This document shows, piece by piece, positions 1 to 6,253 of a DNA stretch of 6,749 bases. The DNA lies in contig JAICHN010000288.1 of the NCBI GenBank assembly GCA_025924845.1, positions 1 to 6,749 on the forward strand. Direction: 5' to 3'. Position 1 is the stretch's first letter. Each line of letters begins with the position of its first letter. The translations under genes and the position numbers were made by a program. Source of the DNA: Chloroflexota bacterium. Lineage in GTDB: Bacteria; Chloroflexota; UBA5177; JANWHV01. Under the pieces are notes generated by a model that worked only from the letters and a program-made list of their open reading frames with translations, was not told the origin of the DNA and ran no database searches.

Positions 1-2
1 CG

Positions 3-896
3 GCTCTCCGCTGGCTGCTCGACCATGGCGACCATGCCGCTGTCGGCCGGTTGCTCCGCCGCCTGCACTTCTTCTGGTGGATCCAGGGGCAGATGGTCGA
101 GGCCCGGCGGTGGGCCGACGACCTGCTCGCTCACGGGGACGAGGTACCGCCGCCCGCGCGGGCTGTAGGCCGCTTCGTCCGCGGCTGGGCGGCGATAGAT
201 CTCGGGGATCCCGAGGCGGTAGAGCATCTGAGCGAGGCGGTCACCCTCGCTCGCGCGGTGCGAGATCGGTGGACCGAGGGTCATAGCCTGCTCGGGCTAG
301 GTTTCCTTCGCCCGTTGCGGGACGACATCACGGGCGGCATCGCGCTGATGTGGGAGGGGCAGCGGGTCTTACGCGAAGCGGGCGACGAGTGGGGGGTCGG
401 GATCTCACTGATCGGCCTCTCGACGCTCTCCGTCCTGGCTGACCGGCTCGACGACGCGGAGGCATTTGCCGAGGAACATGTCCAGCTGGCGCGGCGGATG
501 AGGGATCTGCGCGGCATCGGCCATGCGCTCGATGACCTGGCGATGGTGGCGCTGCTGAGGGAGGACTACGACCGAGCGATGACACTTTATCGCGAGTCGA
601 TCGCCCTCTGCATTGAGGTTGGACAGTTGGAGTTGGTGGCCTACGGCCTGCAGGGCCTGGCAGTGGTCGCCGCCGGGGAACGGCCTTGGCGGGCGGCGCG
701 CCTGTTCGGCGCGGCGGAAGCGCTGCGCGAGGCCGGCGGCGTCGCCATTTGGCCGGCACGTCGCAAGATCTACGATCGCGCCCTGGCGCTCGCGCGGGAC
801 GCGCTTGGCGAGGCGGCATTCGCTGCAAATTGGGCGGCCGGTCGCGCCCTGTCACGCCGGGAGGCGTTCGCCGAGGCCCTGGAGGAGCCGGCGTAG
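3..896 (+). CDS. C-terminal TPR region of a LuxR/SARP-type ATPase regulator (5'-partial)
   Basis: The reading frame is open from the first bases of the window, so the gene starts upstream; the first in-frame TTG (51) is not a real start. The visible 297 residues are almost entirely amphipathic helical pairs of the tetratricopeptide type, rich in Ala/Leu/Arg with recurring A-x-x-x-x-E-x-x-x-L-A-R patterns. The opening ALRWLLDHGD and the closing RAARLFGAAEALREA followed by ALGEAAFAANWAAGRALS are typical of the C-terminal half of large bacterial regulators with an AAA/NB-ARC ATPase (NTPase) module and a TPR sensor, often annotated as LuxR-family or AfsR/SARP-like. Such proteins act in the cytoplasm as signal-dependent transcriptional activators. 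No helix-turn-helix is visible before the stop, so any DNA-binding domain would be N-terminal and outside the window. The family call is from recognised sequence style; the specific target is unknown. Confidence 0.8.
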   Translation, partial: ALRWLLDHGDHAAVGRLLRRLHFFWWIQGQMVEARRWADDLLAHGDEVPPPARAVGRFVRGWAAIDLGDPEAVEHLSEAVTLARAVRDRWTEGHSLLGLGFLRPLRDDITGGIALMWEGQRVLREAGDEWGVGISLIGLSTLSVLADRLDDAEAFAEEHVQLARRMRDLRGIGHALDDLAMVALLREDYDRAMTLYRESIALCIEVGQLELVAYGLQGLAVVAAGERPWRAARLFGAAEALREAGGVAIWPARRKIYDRALALARDALGEAAFAANWAAGRALSRREAFAEALEEPA

Positions 897-1072
897 TTGC
901 ATTGGCCGTCCGGGCAATCGGCCGCCTGCTCGCGCGGTCGGACCAGAGCAAGAATACGACCGTGCAGGTCGTCCATTCGCCCCGGGGCTCGCGGGATATT
1001 GAGCACTGCGGGCCAGTTCATGAAGAGGTGGCGCCGGCGACCGCCGAGGCTCTCGGTATGCTCCCCGACCAT

Positions 1073-1183
1073 CTACCGGAAGATCCGCGAGTATGGGCAC
1101 CGTCGCCCCGGCGGGTGTTGACCAGGCTCAGGTTCGGGCAGATGCGGAGCGAGCGATGCGGTGTTGTCGTTGGGTGGGTTCAT
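1073..1183 (-). CDS. candidate 36-residue ORF, possibly a broken gene start
   Basis: On the minus strand an ATG at 1183 is preceded by AGGAGG (1191-1196) with a 7-base spacer, a near-ideal translation start, and the frame runs 36 residues to TAG at 1073-1075. The peptide begins MNPPNDNTASLAPHLPEP and then becomes Pro/Arg rich. The 'PHLPEP' opening recalls the N-terminus of LuxR-type ATPase regulators, which often read L-P-x-P-L-(T/S)-S-(L/F)-V-G-R-E before the P-loop domain. Shifting frame at about 1128-1132 gives LPEPLSLV followed by unrelated sequence. It may therefore be a decayed start of a paralogue of the neighbouring regulator, a real small protein, or chance. The recognition is weak and rests on few residues. 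Confidence 0.3.
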   Translation of the reverse strand: MNPPNDNTASLAPHLPEPEPGQHPPGRRCPYSRIFR

Positions 1184-1190
1184 CGGGATG

Positions 1191-1196
1191 CCTCCT
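1191..1196 (-). promoter_or_regulatory. Shine-Dalgarno AGGAGG for the 1073-1183 ORF
   Basis: The minus strand reads AGGAGG here, 7 bases from the ATG at 1183. It is the strongest ribosome binding site in the left half of the window, although it serves only a short frame. Confidence 0.45.
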
Positions 1197-1296
1197 GTGC
1201 GCTGTGGTGTCGAAAGCGAATGAGCACATCCCTCTTGACCGGAACCGCCATCAAGGGCACTCTGGTTCCTGGGCATAGCGGCCAACCGGGCAGGCT

Positions 1297-1304
1297 GAGG
1301 AAGG
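1297..1304 (+). promoter_or_regulatory. ribosome binding site GAGGAAGG deciding the TTG start
   Basis: GAGGAAGG lies 9 bases before the TTG at 1314. No ATG or GTG in this frame is as well placed before the hydrophobic signal segment, so this site supports the TTG start of the PKD protein. Confidence 0.6.
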
Positions 1305-1313
1305 CGGCAACGT

Positions 1314-1946
1314 TTGGCGGGTAGGCAAGGGCGGTTTGGGCGCCTCGATCGGCAGGCGGGAGGACGATCTCGCCGGTTCGCGGTATGGCTATTCGGCGGG
1401 TTAGCCTTGCTGATTATTCTGGGCAACGCCGACGCGGCGGTGGCCTGCGGGATCGACGGCATCCCGTCCATGAGCCTGAACGGGCGCCTGGTGACGATCA
1501 ATACCGACCAAGCGACGAAGCAGAACCTGGCCTATTGGGCGCCCTTCGTGATGGCGAGCGCCGAGCGAGCCGCCACTCTACGCTTCGCGGAAGACGCACG
1601 CGAGCTCCACAAGTCCCTTACCCCCCAGGCGTTCGCGGCACCGTTCCAATGGAGCTTCGGCGATGGATCCACGGCGAGAGGCATCGCGGCCGTGCATCAG
1701 TACGGCCGCCCCGGCTGGTACAAGGTGAACGTGAGCTATTACTACACTCCGGAAAAACGCTGGGTTGTATTCGATAGCGCGCAGCTCCATATCCCCGGCG
1801 CGACCGGTTCCGCGCTGCTCTCCCTCCCCCTGATCTTGGCGGCAGCCTGTACGGCGCTCAGTCTGGTCGCGCTCGGCCTTATGGGTTGGCGGGTGCGCGG
1901 CGCGGGCGCCCAGGCCACCGATCGGCCGGGCATAAAGCATCGGTAG
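1314..1946 (+). CDS. membrane-anchored PKD-domain protein
   Basis: The gene encodes a 210-residue surface protein of unknown specific role. A basic N-terminus (residues 1-21, many Arg) precedes a hydrophobic segment at about 22-38, probably a signal peptide or signal anchor ending in ADAAVAC around 39-45. C45 does not sit in a good lipobox, since -3 is Ala rather than Leu. Residues about 110-160 form a PKD-like beta-sandwich: FQWSFGDGS (111-119), the hallmark W-x-F-G-D-G turn, then H128-x-Y130 and PGWYKVNV (133-140). A second hydrophobic helix lies at about 168-190, followed by Arg residues, giving a C-terminal anchor with a short cytoplasmic tail. PKD domains are extracellular interaction or spacer modules. 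The start is TTG, chosen from the ribosome binding site. The gene converges on the gene at 2027-3058, with 80 bases between the stops. Fold and topology are seen in the sequence; function is unknown. Confidence 0.72.
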   Translation: MAGRQGRFGRLDRQAGGRSRRFAVWLFGGLALLIILGNADAAVACGIDGIPSMSLNGRLVTINTDQATKQNLAYWAPFVMASAERAATLRFAEDARELHKSLTPQAFAAPFQWSFGDGSTARGIAAVHQYGRPGWYKVNVSYYYTPEKRWVVFDSAQLHIPGATGSALLSLPLILAAACTALSLVALGLMGWRVRGAGAQATDRPGIKHR

Positions 1947-2026
1947 GCTTGATCCGTGGGGCCTCCGGCCGCGGCCGTTCGTCCCTACCTCGCGCCCGCG
2001 GTCGCATGCTCGCGTCCGGCCTTTTC

Positions 2027-3058
2027 CTACTCGCCCGAAATCGCGGGCGGGCGGATGCGGGTCCGGCGCCGCATCATAACGGCGCCAAGGACCAGGAGTA
2101 GGGCGCCCATCGCCAGGGGCCCCGCGACGATCGGTCGGCGCGCCAAGCCGAGCCGACAGGTAATCGCACAGGCGGCGGATGTCGACGGCGCGGGTGCCAG
2201 GGGCGCGATCGTCGCCGGTTGCGCGGGCGCCGTCTTGCCCGGCGTTCCCGCCGTGCCCATCATGGCCGGTTTTTGCACGGTTAGCCCATTGAGCACCGCT
2301 TGCCAGGTGGGAAGGCGCCCGCGAGGCACGGCGAGGGCGGCGCGCGCGAACGGCTGAAGCGCCGTCACCTTGCCGGATTCCTTCCCACCTTTATGGAGGA
2401 CGATCGGCCCTTGCAGGCGCACGCTCCCCCGGTTCGGGCCGCCCTTCACCGGATCAAGATCGACGATTAAATGCTCCGTGCTGTCCTGAAAAACCTCCGC
2501 CAGCAGACTGCCTCGATAGACCACGTGCCCACCGTCGTTGACTACCACCGCCGCTCCGGAGAGAAAGCCGGCCAGATCGGACGCCGTCTGGTTCGGGTGC
2601 AGCAAATCGGGGAGGATGGGGGTGGTGTCGGGTTGGAACACTTCCAGATAGGCGGAGAGGATCAGGGTGGCATCGGGCAGGGCCGATCCTTTGGGCCGCA
2701 GATCGTGCAGCTTGGTGGAGACGGTCACCTTGTAGATCGGATCGAAATCCGGCTCCAGTCCGCTGAGTTGAAAATCGACCGGGTCGCCGGCAAAGGACAG
2801 GGCATACGATTGCGGAGACCGCTTCGCCCGTGCCGGCTGGGGATAGGCGCTTGCCGGTTGCGGGGCGGCAGCCGACGGCACCGGCGTGACTCGCGCCCCT
2901 GGCGGTGCCGCGGCACGCGCCGAGCAAACACCAGTACCCGAAAGCGCAGCCAGGAGAATGGCCGCCAGACAGGCCGGCGGCGAGAACCGGCGACCACCCT
3001 CCGGCCGTCGGCCTCGTGGTGAGCGCGGCAGGGCAAGGGGCAAGACATCCGCTCCCAT
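2027..3058 (-). CDS. secreted, C-terminally membrane-anchored protein of unknown function
   Basis: A 343-residue protein I do not recognise. The N-terminus is Arg/Pro rich, followed by a hydrophobic segment at about 28-44 and an Ala-rich putative cleavage region (CSARAAAP, 45-52), consistent with Sec export. A Pro/Ala linker leads into a globular part from about residue 84 to 260, rich in beta-type sequence (YALSFAGDPVDFQLSGL, then alternating hydrophobic residues and VVVNDGGHVVYRGSLLAEVF). A Pro/Thr/Ala stalk follows at about 265-295, then a Cys pair (C297, C301), a transmembrane helix at about 310-329 and an Arg-rich stop-transfer tail. The predicted topology is an extracytoplasmic domain held by a C-terminal anchor, like the neighbouring PKD protein. 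The frame has a stop at 3074-3076 just upstream, so 3058 is the most upstream ATG; no good Shine-Dalgarno lies at normal distance, and a start a few codons downstream is possible. Confidence 0.7.
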   Translation of the reverse strand: MGADVLPLALPRSPRGRRPEGGRRFSPPACLAAILLAALSGTGVCSARAAAPPGARVTPVPSAAAPQPASAYPQPARAKRSPQSYALSFAGDPVDFQLSGLEPDFDPIYKVTVSTKLHDLRPKGSALPDATLILSAYLEVFQPDTTPILPDLLHPNQTASDLAGFLSGAAVVVNDGGHVVYRGSLLAEVFQDSTEHLIVDLDPVKGGPNRGSVRLQGPIVLHKGGKESGKVTALQPFARAALAVPRGRLPTWQAVLNGLTVQKPAMMGTAGTPGKTAPAQPATIAPLAPAPSTSAACAITCRLGLARRPIVAGPLAMGALLLVLGAVMMRRRTRIRPPAISGE

Positions 3059-3084
3059 CTTGGCTACTACGGCCTACCTTCCAA

Positions 3085-3093
3085 AGCATAGCA
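3085..3093 (-). promoter_or_regulatory. possible extended -10 element for the 2027-3058 gene
   Basis: The minus strand reads TGC TATGCT here, an extended -10 (TGn plus a 4/6 match to TATAAT) about 27 bases before the ATG at 3058. No recognisable -35 accompanies it and the resulting leader would be only about 20 bases, so this is weak. Confidence 0.2.
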
Positions 3094-3129
3094 GGTGTTA
3101 CCACAAACGCGAGGCGTGTCACGTCGGCC

Positions 3130-3393
3130 ATGGGCATCGAGTCCTCCTGCTACTTTCAGTCCACCGGTGGCGGCAAGGCGGCCACTCAGGGCGAGTTCGC
3201 ATTGCTTGCCGGCGAGGTGGACGCGGTGAGCCATACCTTGATGGACAATGGGTTCACCGTGACCGCGCTCCATAACCACATGACCGACGTTAGCCCCATG
3301 CTGTTCTTTATGCACTCCTGGGCGGCGGGAGACGCGGTGACGCTTGCCAACGGCCTGCATGCGGCGTTGGCTCACACCAACTCGAAGCTGTAG
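3130..3393 (+). CDS. C-terminal fragment of a DUF1259 (LppY/LpqO-type) protein
   Basis: The 87-residue product matches the C-terminal part of DUF1259 proteins, which are usually near 300 residues. It shows MGxxxxxxFQSTGGGKAA (1-18, TGGGKAA at 12-18), GEFALLAGEV (21-30), the signature TALHNHM (45-51), FFMH (59-62) and an Ala-rich last helix ending in LAHTNSKL. The biochemical role of the family is not established. The upstream in-frame sequence gives only a few plausible further residues (ARRVTSA) and then no family-like sequence; beyond 3058 it is occupied by the divergent secreted-protein gene. The N-terminal half or more, which in the family carries a second copy of the ALHNH-type motif, is therefore missing. 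The ribosome binding site is poor (GAGG at 3111-3114, 15 bases away). It is most likely a remnant of a truncated gene, although the frame is intact with TAG at 3391-3393. It ends 10 bases from the convergent binding-protein gene. Confidence 0.75.
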   Translation: MGIESSCYFQSTGGGKAATQGEFALLAGEVDAVSHTLMDNGFTVTALHNHMTDVSPMLFFMHSWAAGDAVTLANGLHAALAHTNSKL

Positions 3394-3403
3394 CCCGCGC
3401 CGC

Positions 3404-4765
3404 TTAAAACTCACCGTCGGTGCGCGTGCTCGACGCTTTCTTGCCATGGGAATCATAGACAAGCTGGAGGCTATGCGGCAGAAAGGCGGGCGCCTCGAAC
3501 TGCTGGAGGAGGAGTTGCACATTGGCTTCCATGGTGGCATTCAGATTGGGTACCGGTGCTCCGTCCAGATAGACCCCCGGGGTCGCGCCCCGCAAGGCAC
3601 TCAGAAACTCCTGCTGGAAGCCGGCTAGATTGCGGACCTCGTTTGCCGACAGGGGGCGGGCCGGGAGGTAGCCGTGGGCGGCGAGCAGCCGAGCGGTACG
3701 GTCACTCAGCACGGTGCTGATGAACGCTTCGGCCTGGGCGGGGTGGTGAGCGGCGCGCGGCACGGCCCAGCCCGCGTAGCCGCTCTGGGGCGCGACCGGG
3801 GCGCGATTGGCGTTGGTGCTGGGAAAGGCGAACACGCCGACCGGCACGCCAGTCTGCTTGGTCAGGGTGGTAATCTGCCCATTCTCCGTACTGGAAATAA
3901 GCTGCATCGCGGTGGCGCCCTCGAAGAACGCGGTCACGCTGTCCTGAGCATCGAGACCGCCGAACTGCTTGGTGAAATAGCCGCTCGTGCTCCAGCGCTG
4001 CAAGGTCTCCCCGGCCTTTAAGAAAGGAGCGCCGGCGAAGCTGAAGTGGGGATCGAGGCGCAGTTCGGGCTGTAGGGGCGCCGGCCCGGTTTCGGCGTTG
4101 ATCAAGGTGAGATACCAGTCATCGCCCACCCAGCCATCGGCATTGCCCAGGCCGATTGGCGTTAGCCCGGCCGCCGCTACCCTGGCGCAGACAGCATCGA
4201 AGGTCGCCACGCTGTGCGGAATGCTCAGATGCAGGCGCTGGAAAATGGCCTTGTTATAGAGGATGGCCACGGCGGCCAGAATGCCGGGCGCCGCATAGAC
4301 ATGGCCATGAGCCTGTCCGGTAGGAGTGAGCAAATCATTGTAGCTTGCCAACATGCCGGACGGGAGATCGGCCGCCCAGCCTTCCCGTTTGGCTACCGTC
4401 GTGAGGTCGAGCAATTTACCCGCCGCCACGTAGGCCGGTAGACCGGGACCACGCGGCGTGGTGTACACCAGGTCGGGCGGCGTACCGGCCCCTATCGCCA
4501 ACTCCAGCTTTTCATTGATGTCGTCCAGGTTGTACATGGTCAAGCGAACCTGTACACCGGGCTGGACGATCTGGAACCGGGCCGCCAGAGCCTGAGCAAG
4601 GGATCCTTCGGTGGGATCGTCGCTGCCGTACCATACGCGCAGCACTACGGGCGAGGGCCGCGACGCCGCGCGCGGCCCGACCGATGAGCAGCCGGCGAGG
4701 AGCGGCGCGAGGAGGCACGCGAACATGATCCAGGCGCGCCGCGCCACGCCGCGCTTCCCGGTCAT
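3404..4765 (-). CDS. ABC transporter solute-binding lipoprotein, family 1 (sugar type)
   Basis: A 453-residue extracytoplasmic substrate-binding protein. The start ATG at 4765 follows GGGAGGAGGGG and places a classic lipoprotein signal at the N-terminus: basic MTGKRGVARR, a hydrophobic core, then lipobox LLAGC with C26 as the lipidated residue. The frame is open further upstream, but that extension runs into the preceding gene and lacks a signal. Family 1 features include LRVWYGSDDP (42-51), GTPPDLVY (94-101), LYNKAIF (169-175), GLTPIGLGNADGW (199-211) and, near the C-terminus, SGYAGWAVPRAAHHPAQAEAF followed by a region typical of the closing helices. Length is normal for the family. The style suits sugar or sugar-derivative ligands; sn-glycerol-3-phosphate-type (UgpB-like) ligands also belong to this fold, and the true ligand cannot be read from sequence. 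It follows the phosphoesterase gene by 31 bases, so it is likely cotranscribed. No permease or ATPase gene lies beside it. Confidence 0.88.
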   Translation of the reverse strand: MTGKRGVARRAWIMFACLLAPLLAGCSSVGPRAASRPSPVVLRVWYGSDDPTEGSLAQALAARFQIVQPGVQVRLTMYNLDDINEKLELAIGAGTPPDLVYTTPRGPGLPAYVAAGKLLDLTTVAKREGWAADLPSGMLASYNDLLTPTGQAHGHVYAAPGILAAVAILYNKAIFQRLHLSIPHSVATFDAVCARVAAAGLTPIGLGNADGWVGDDWYLTLINAETGPAPLQPELRLDPHFSFAGAPFLKAGETLQRWSTSGYFTKQFGGLDAQDSVTAFFEGATAMQLISSTENGQITTLTKQTGVPVGVFAFPSTNANRAPVAPQSGYAGWAVPRAAHHPAQAEAFISTVLSDRTARLLAAHGYLPARPLSANEVRNLAGFQQEFLSALRGATPGVYLDGAPVPNLNATMEANVQLLLQQFEAPAFLPHSLQLVYDSHGKKASSTRTDGEF

Positions 4766-4775
4766 GAGCCGCGTA

Positions 4776-4786
4776 CCCCTCCTCCC
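4776..4786 (-). promoter_or_regulatory. Shine-Dalgarno GGGAGGAGGGG fixing the lipoprotein start
   Basis: The minus-strand purine run lies 10 bases before the ATG at 4765, inside the 31-base gap after the phosphoesterase stop. It decides this start over the longer upstream frame that reaches 4909. Confidence 0.7.
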
Positions 4787-4796
4787 GATCTGCTTT

Positions 4797-6221
4797 CTAT
4801 ACGCCGCTCTTATCCCGGAGAGGATACATCGGCAAGAGCAGCGGCGCGCGTGGCCGCTGGTTAAAGTCAAAATCGTTCCGTAAATCACCCAGGATGGGGA
4901 CATTCTCACGCACCGTGGGACGCGGGTCGGGCCGGCCGTCGGTGGCCGGGTTGAGGCGCTGCCCGCCCATGAAATCGTCTTCGATGAACTTCGCGTAGGC
5001 GTCGAAGCTGAGCGTCTGATGGTCGATATAGCTATGTTTGGCGTAGGGACTTATCACCATGGCGGGCACCCGCAAACCGTAACCATTCTCATCCACTTTG
5101 GGCGGCACGACATGGTCGTAGAAGCCGCCCCAGTCATCCCAGGCCAGGAAGATAGCCGTACTATCCCAGTCTTTACTCCGCATAATCGTATTGATCAGGT
5201 TGGTCACGTAGGCCTGTCCGGCACTGATCAGGGCCTGCGGATGCTCGCTTACGTTCCCATTGGGCACAATCCAGGTGACGGCGGGCTGGGTGCCCGCCGC
5301 GGCGGCTTTATAGAACTTGGAGAGCGGCTGGATGTCCCCCAGTTGATCGTCATCCTTGACGGTATCGAAATAGGGAAGTGGATTCCAGATCTGCGGAACG
5401 GTCGCGTACTGGTTCTGGGCCTTACAGTACATGGCCTCGTTGGCGCAATCCGGTTGGGGGCCCTGATCGAGATAATAGCGCCAACTGACATGGTTCTTAT
5501 GGAGCAGATAGGTCAGGTCGGTCCAGGCGTAGTCAATGGTGGGGGGCGGACTGTTCGGGCGAGACATCAAAATACCGGCCGCCCGTTGAATGCGATTGGT
5601 GCAACTCATCGGATCGTCCTTCCGCGTGCAGAAGGCCGACCACTCGGAAACCATGAAGAGATGGGCCGGCAAGCTCCAGGACGCGATGGGCGAGAACATG
5701 TGATCCTGCAGCACGAAGTTCTTGGCGTACGCCCAGTAATTGGGAATCTGCCGCGCGTCATGGTAGCCCATCACGTCCGGCGGCTCGTCGTAAATGACGT
5801 TTGTCCCACAGAGCGGATTAAAAAAAACCTGGCAGGCTTGGTCGCTGCCTGCCCGCTCCTGGCGGATGAAGCCGTTCATCTGACCGTGGTTGATGTCGAG
5901 CCGTGAATCCAGGGCTGAATGAGGGCCGCCGAAGTTGCGGTCGTGCGGATCGTAAAACGGCTTGTTGCAGGTAACGGTGCGCGGATCGGGTACGCAGACG
6001 GTGGGCACGCCGTTCTTCATGGGGATACCGTCCGCGCCGGGAAAGGTGCCGAAATAGCTATCGAAGGAGCGATTCTCTTGCATAATGATGATGACGTGCT
6101 TGATCTTGTGAATGCCGTCCGCAGCGGCGGCCGTGTGCCGAGAATCGACGTAGAGCATCCCGCTGCTCGCGATGAGCGCGGCGAGCAGCACCGTGCCAAT
6201 GATCCGCGGGCGTCGCGCCAT
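4797..6221 (-). CDS. secreted PF04185-family phosphoesterase (phospholipase C / acid phosphatase type)
   Basis: A complete 474-residue enzyme of the family that includes bacterial phospholipase C and AcpA-type acid phosphatases, which hydrolyse phosphoesters outside the cytoplasm using a metal centre. An N-terminal signal (basic MARRPR, hydrophobic about 7-24, Ala-rich cleavage region near 30-35) leads to [19 protein letters not shown] (40-58), whose E49-N50 supply metal ligands in the family. Further landmarks are GPHS (99-102), HGQMNGF (112-118), [15 protein letters not shown] (149-163), [12 protein letters not shown] (181-192), where the nucleophile is expected, and [11 protein letters not shown] (361-371) with the conserved acidic pair and final His. 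SPYAK and [15 protein letters not shown] follow. The C-terminal ends soon after the [11 protein letters not shown] region, giving a compact enzyme without added domains. AAAGGAGA (6227-6234) precedes the ATG. It sits 32 bases after another phosphoesterase and 31 before a solute-binding lipoprotein. Substrate (phospholipid, phosphomonoester or other) is undetermined. Confidence 0.92.
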   Translation of the reverse strand: MARRPRIIGTVLLAALIASSGMLYVDSRHTAAAADGIHKIKHVIIIMQENRSFDSYFGTFPGADGIPMKNGVPTVCVPDPRTVTCNKPFYDPHDRNFGGPHSALDSRLDINHGQMNGFIRQERAGSDQACQVFFNPLCGTNVIYDEPPDVMGYHDARQIPNYWAYAKNFVLQDHMFSPIASWSLPAHLFMVSEWSAFCTRKDDPMSCTNRIQRAAGILMSRPNSPPPTIDYAWTDLTYLLHKNHVSWRYYLDQGPQPDCANEAMYCKAQNQYATVPQIWNPLPYFDTVKDDDQLGDIQPLSKFYKAAAAGTQPAVTWIVPNGNVSEHPQALISAGQAYVTNLINTIMRSKDWDSTAIFLAWDDWGGFYDHVVPPKVDENGYGLRVPAMVISPYAKHSYIDHQTLSFDAYAKFIEDDFMGGQRLNPATDGRPDPRPTVRENVPILGDLRNDFDFNQRPRAPLLLPMYPLRDKSGV

Positions 6222-6226
6222 ACCCG

Positions 6227-6234
6227 TCTCCTTT
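6227..6234 (-). promoter_or_regulatory. Shine-Dalgarno AAAGGAGA for the phosphoesterase
   Basis: On the minus strand AAAGGAGA stands with GGAG 6 bases before the ATG at 6221. It lies within the 32-base gap after the upstream gene, supporting translation from a shared transcript. Confidence 0.75.
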
Positions 6235-6253
6235 CACGAATACCTTTGTCTCT

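Larger units (their letters stand above)
897..1313. other. 417-base intergenic stretch without a confident gene
   Basis: This stretch lies between the regulator tail and the PKD-protein gene. Plus-strand frames across it are short and Arg/Gly/Pro rich, as expected of noncoding GC-rich DNA. It contains one interesting minus-strand start (see the 1073-1183 entry) and a 6-bp inverted repeat, GGAACC (1241-1246) and GGTTCC (1264-1269), around a 17-base loop without a following T-run. A TTGACC hexamer at 1235-1240 resembles a -35 element for the PKD gene, but no good -10 follows at normal spacing, so I do not call a promoter. Confidence 0.5.

Noticed and set aside
1021..1121. Plus-strand stretch reading TIYRKIREYGHRRPGG, recalling transposase helix segments (IS21/ISL3 style)
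   Set aside because: Only about 15 residues look similar, with no further transposase motifs, terminal inverted repeats or target duplications nearby.
1241..1269. GGAACC...GGTTCC inverted repeat before the PKD gene as an operator or terminator
   Set aside because: The arms are only 6 bases with a 17-base loop and no T-run; this is within chance expectation for the stretch.
686..1324. 212-codon plus-strand frame overlapping the regulator end and the intergenic stretch
   Set aside because: Its first part overlaps the TPR gene in another frame, and the rest shows no domain-like sequence.
2471..3022. 183-codon plus-strand frame opposite the secreted-protein gene
   Set aside because: The minus-strand frame shows signal peptide, stalk and anchor; the plus frame is Arg/Gly rich with no coherent features.
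4766..4909. N-terminal extension of the binding-protein frame up to 4909
   Set aside because: It would overlap the phosphoesterase gene and bury the lipoprotein signal; the ATG at 4765 has a strong Shine-Dalgarno and an immediate lipobox signal.
5820..5826. Seven-A run (poly-T on the coding strand) as a possible slippage or frameshift site in the phosphoesterase
   Set aside because: It encodes ordinary Phe-Phe in an intact frame, with family motifs continuing on both sides.
5019..5906. 295-codon plus-strand open frame opposite the phosphoesterase
   Set aside because: It lies fully antisense to a gene with unmistakable family motifs, has no ribosome binding site or recognisable domain, and is expected in GC-rich DNA.
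4797..6221. Asp-Asp (WDDWGG) instead of Asp-Glu in the second metal-site motif of the phosphoesterase
   Set aside because: Asp-Asp is common in this subfamily and keeps the acidic pair, so it is not evidence of an inactive enzyme.
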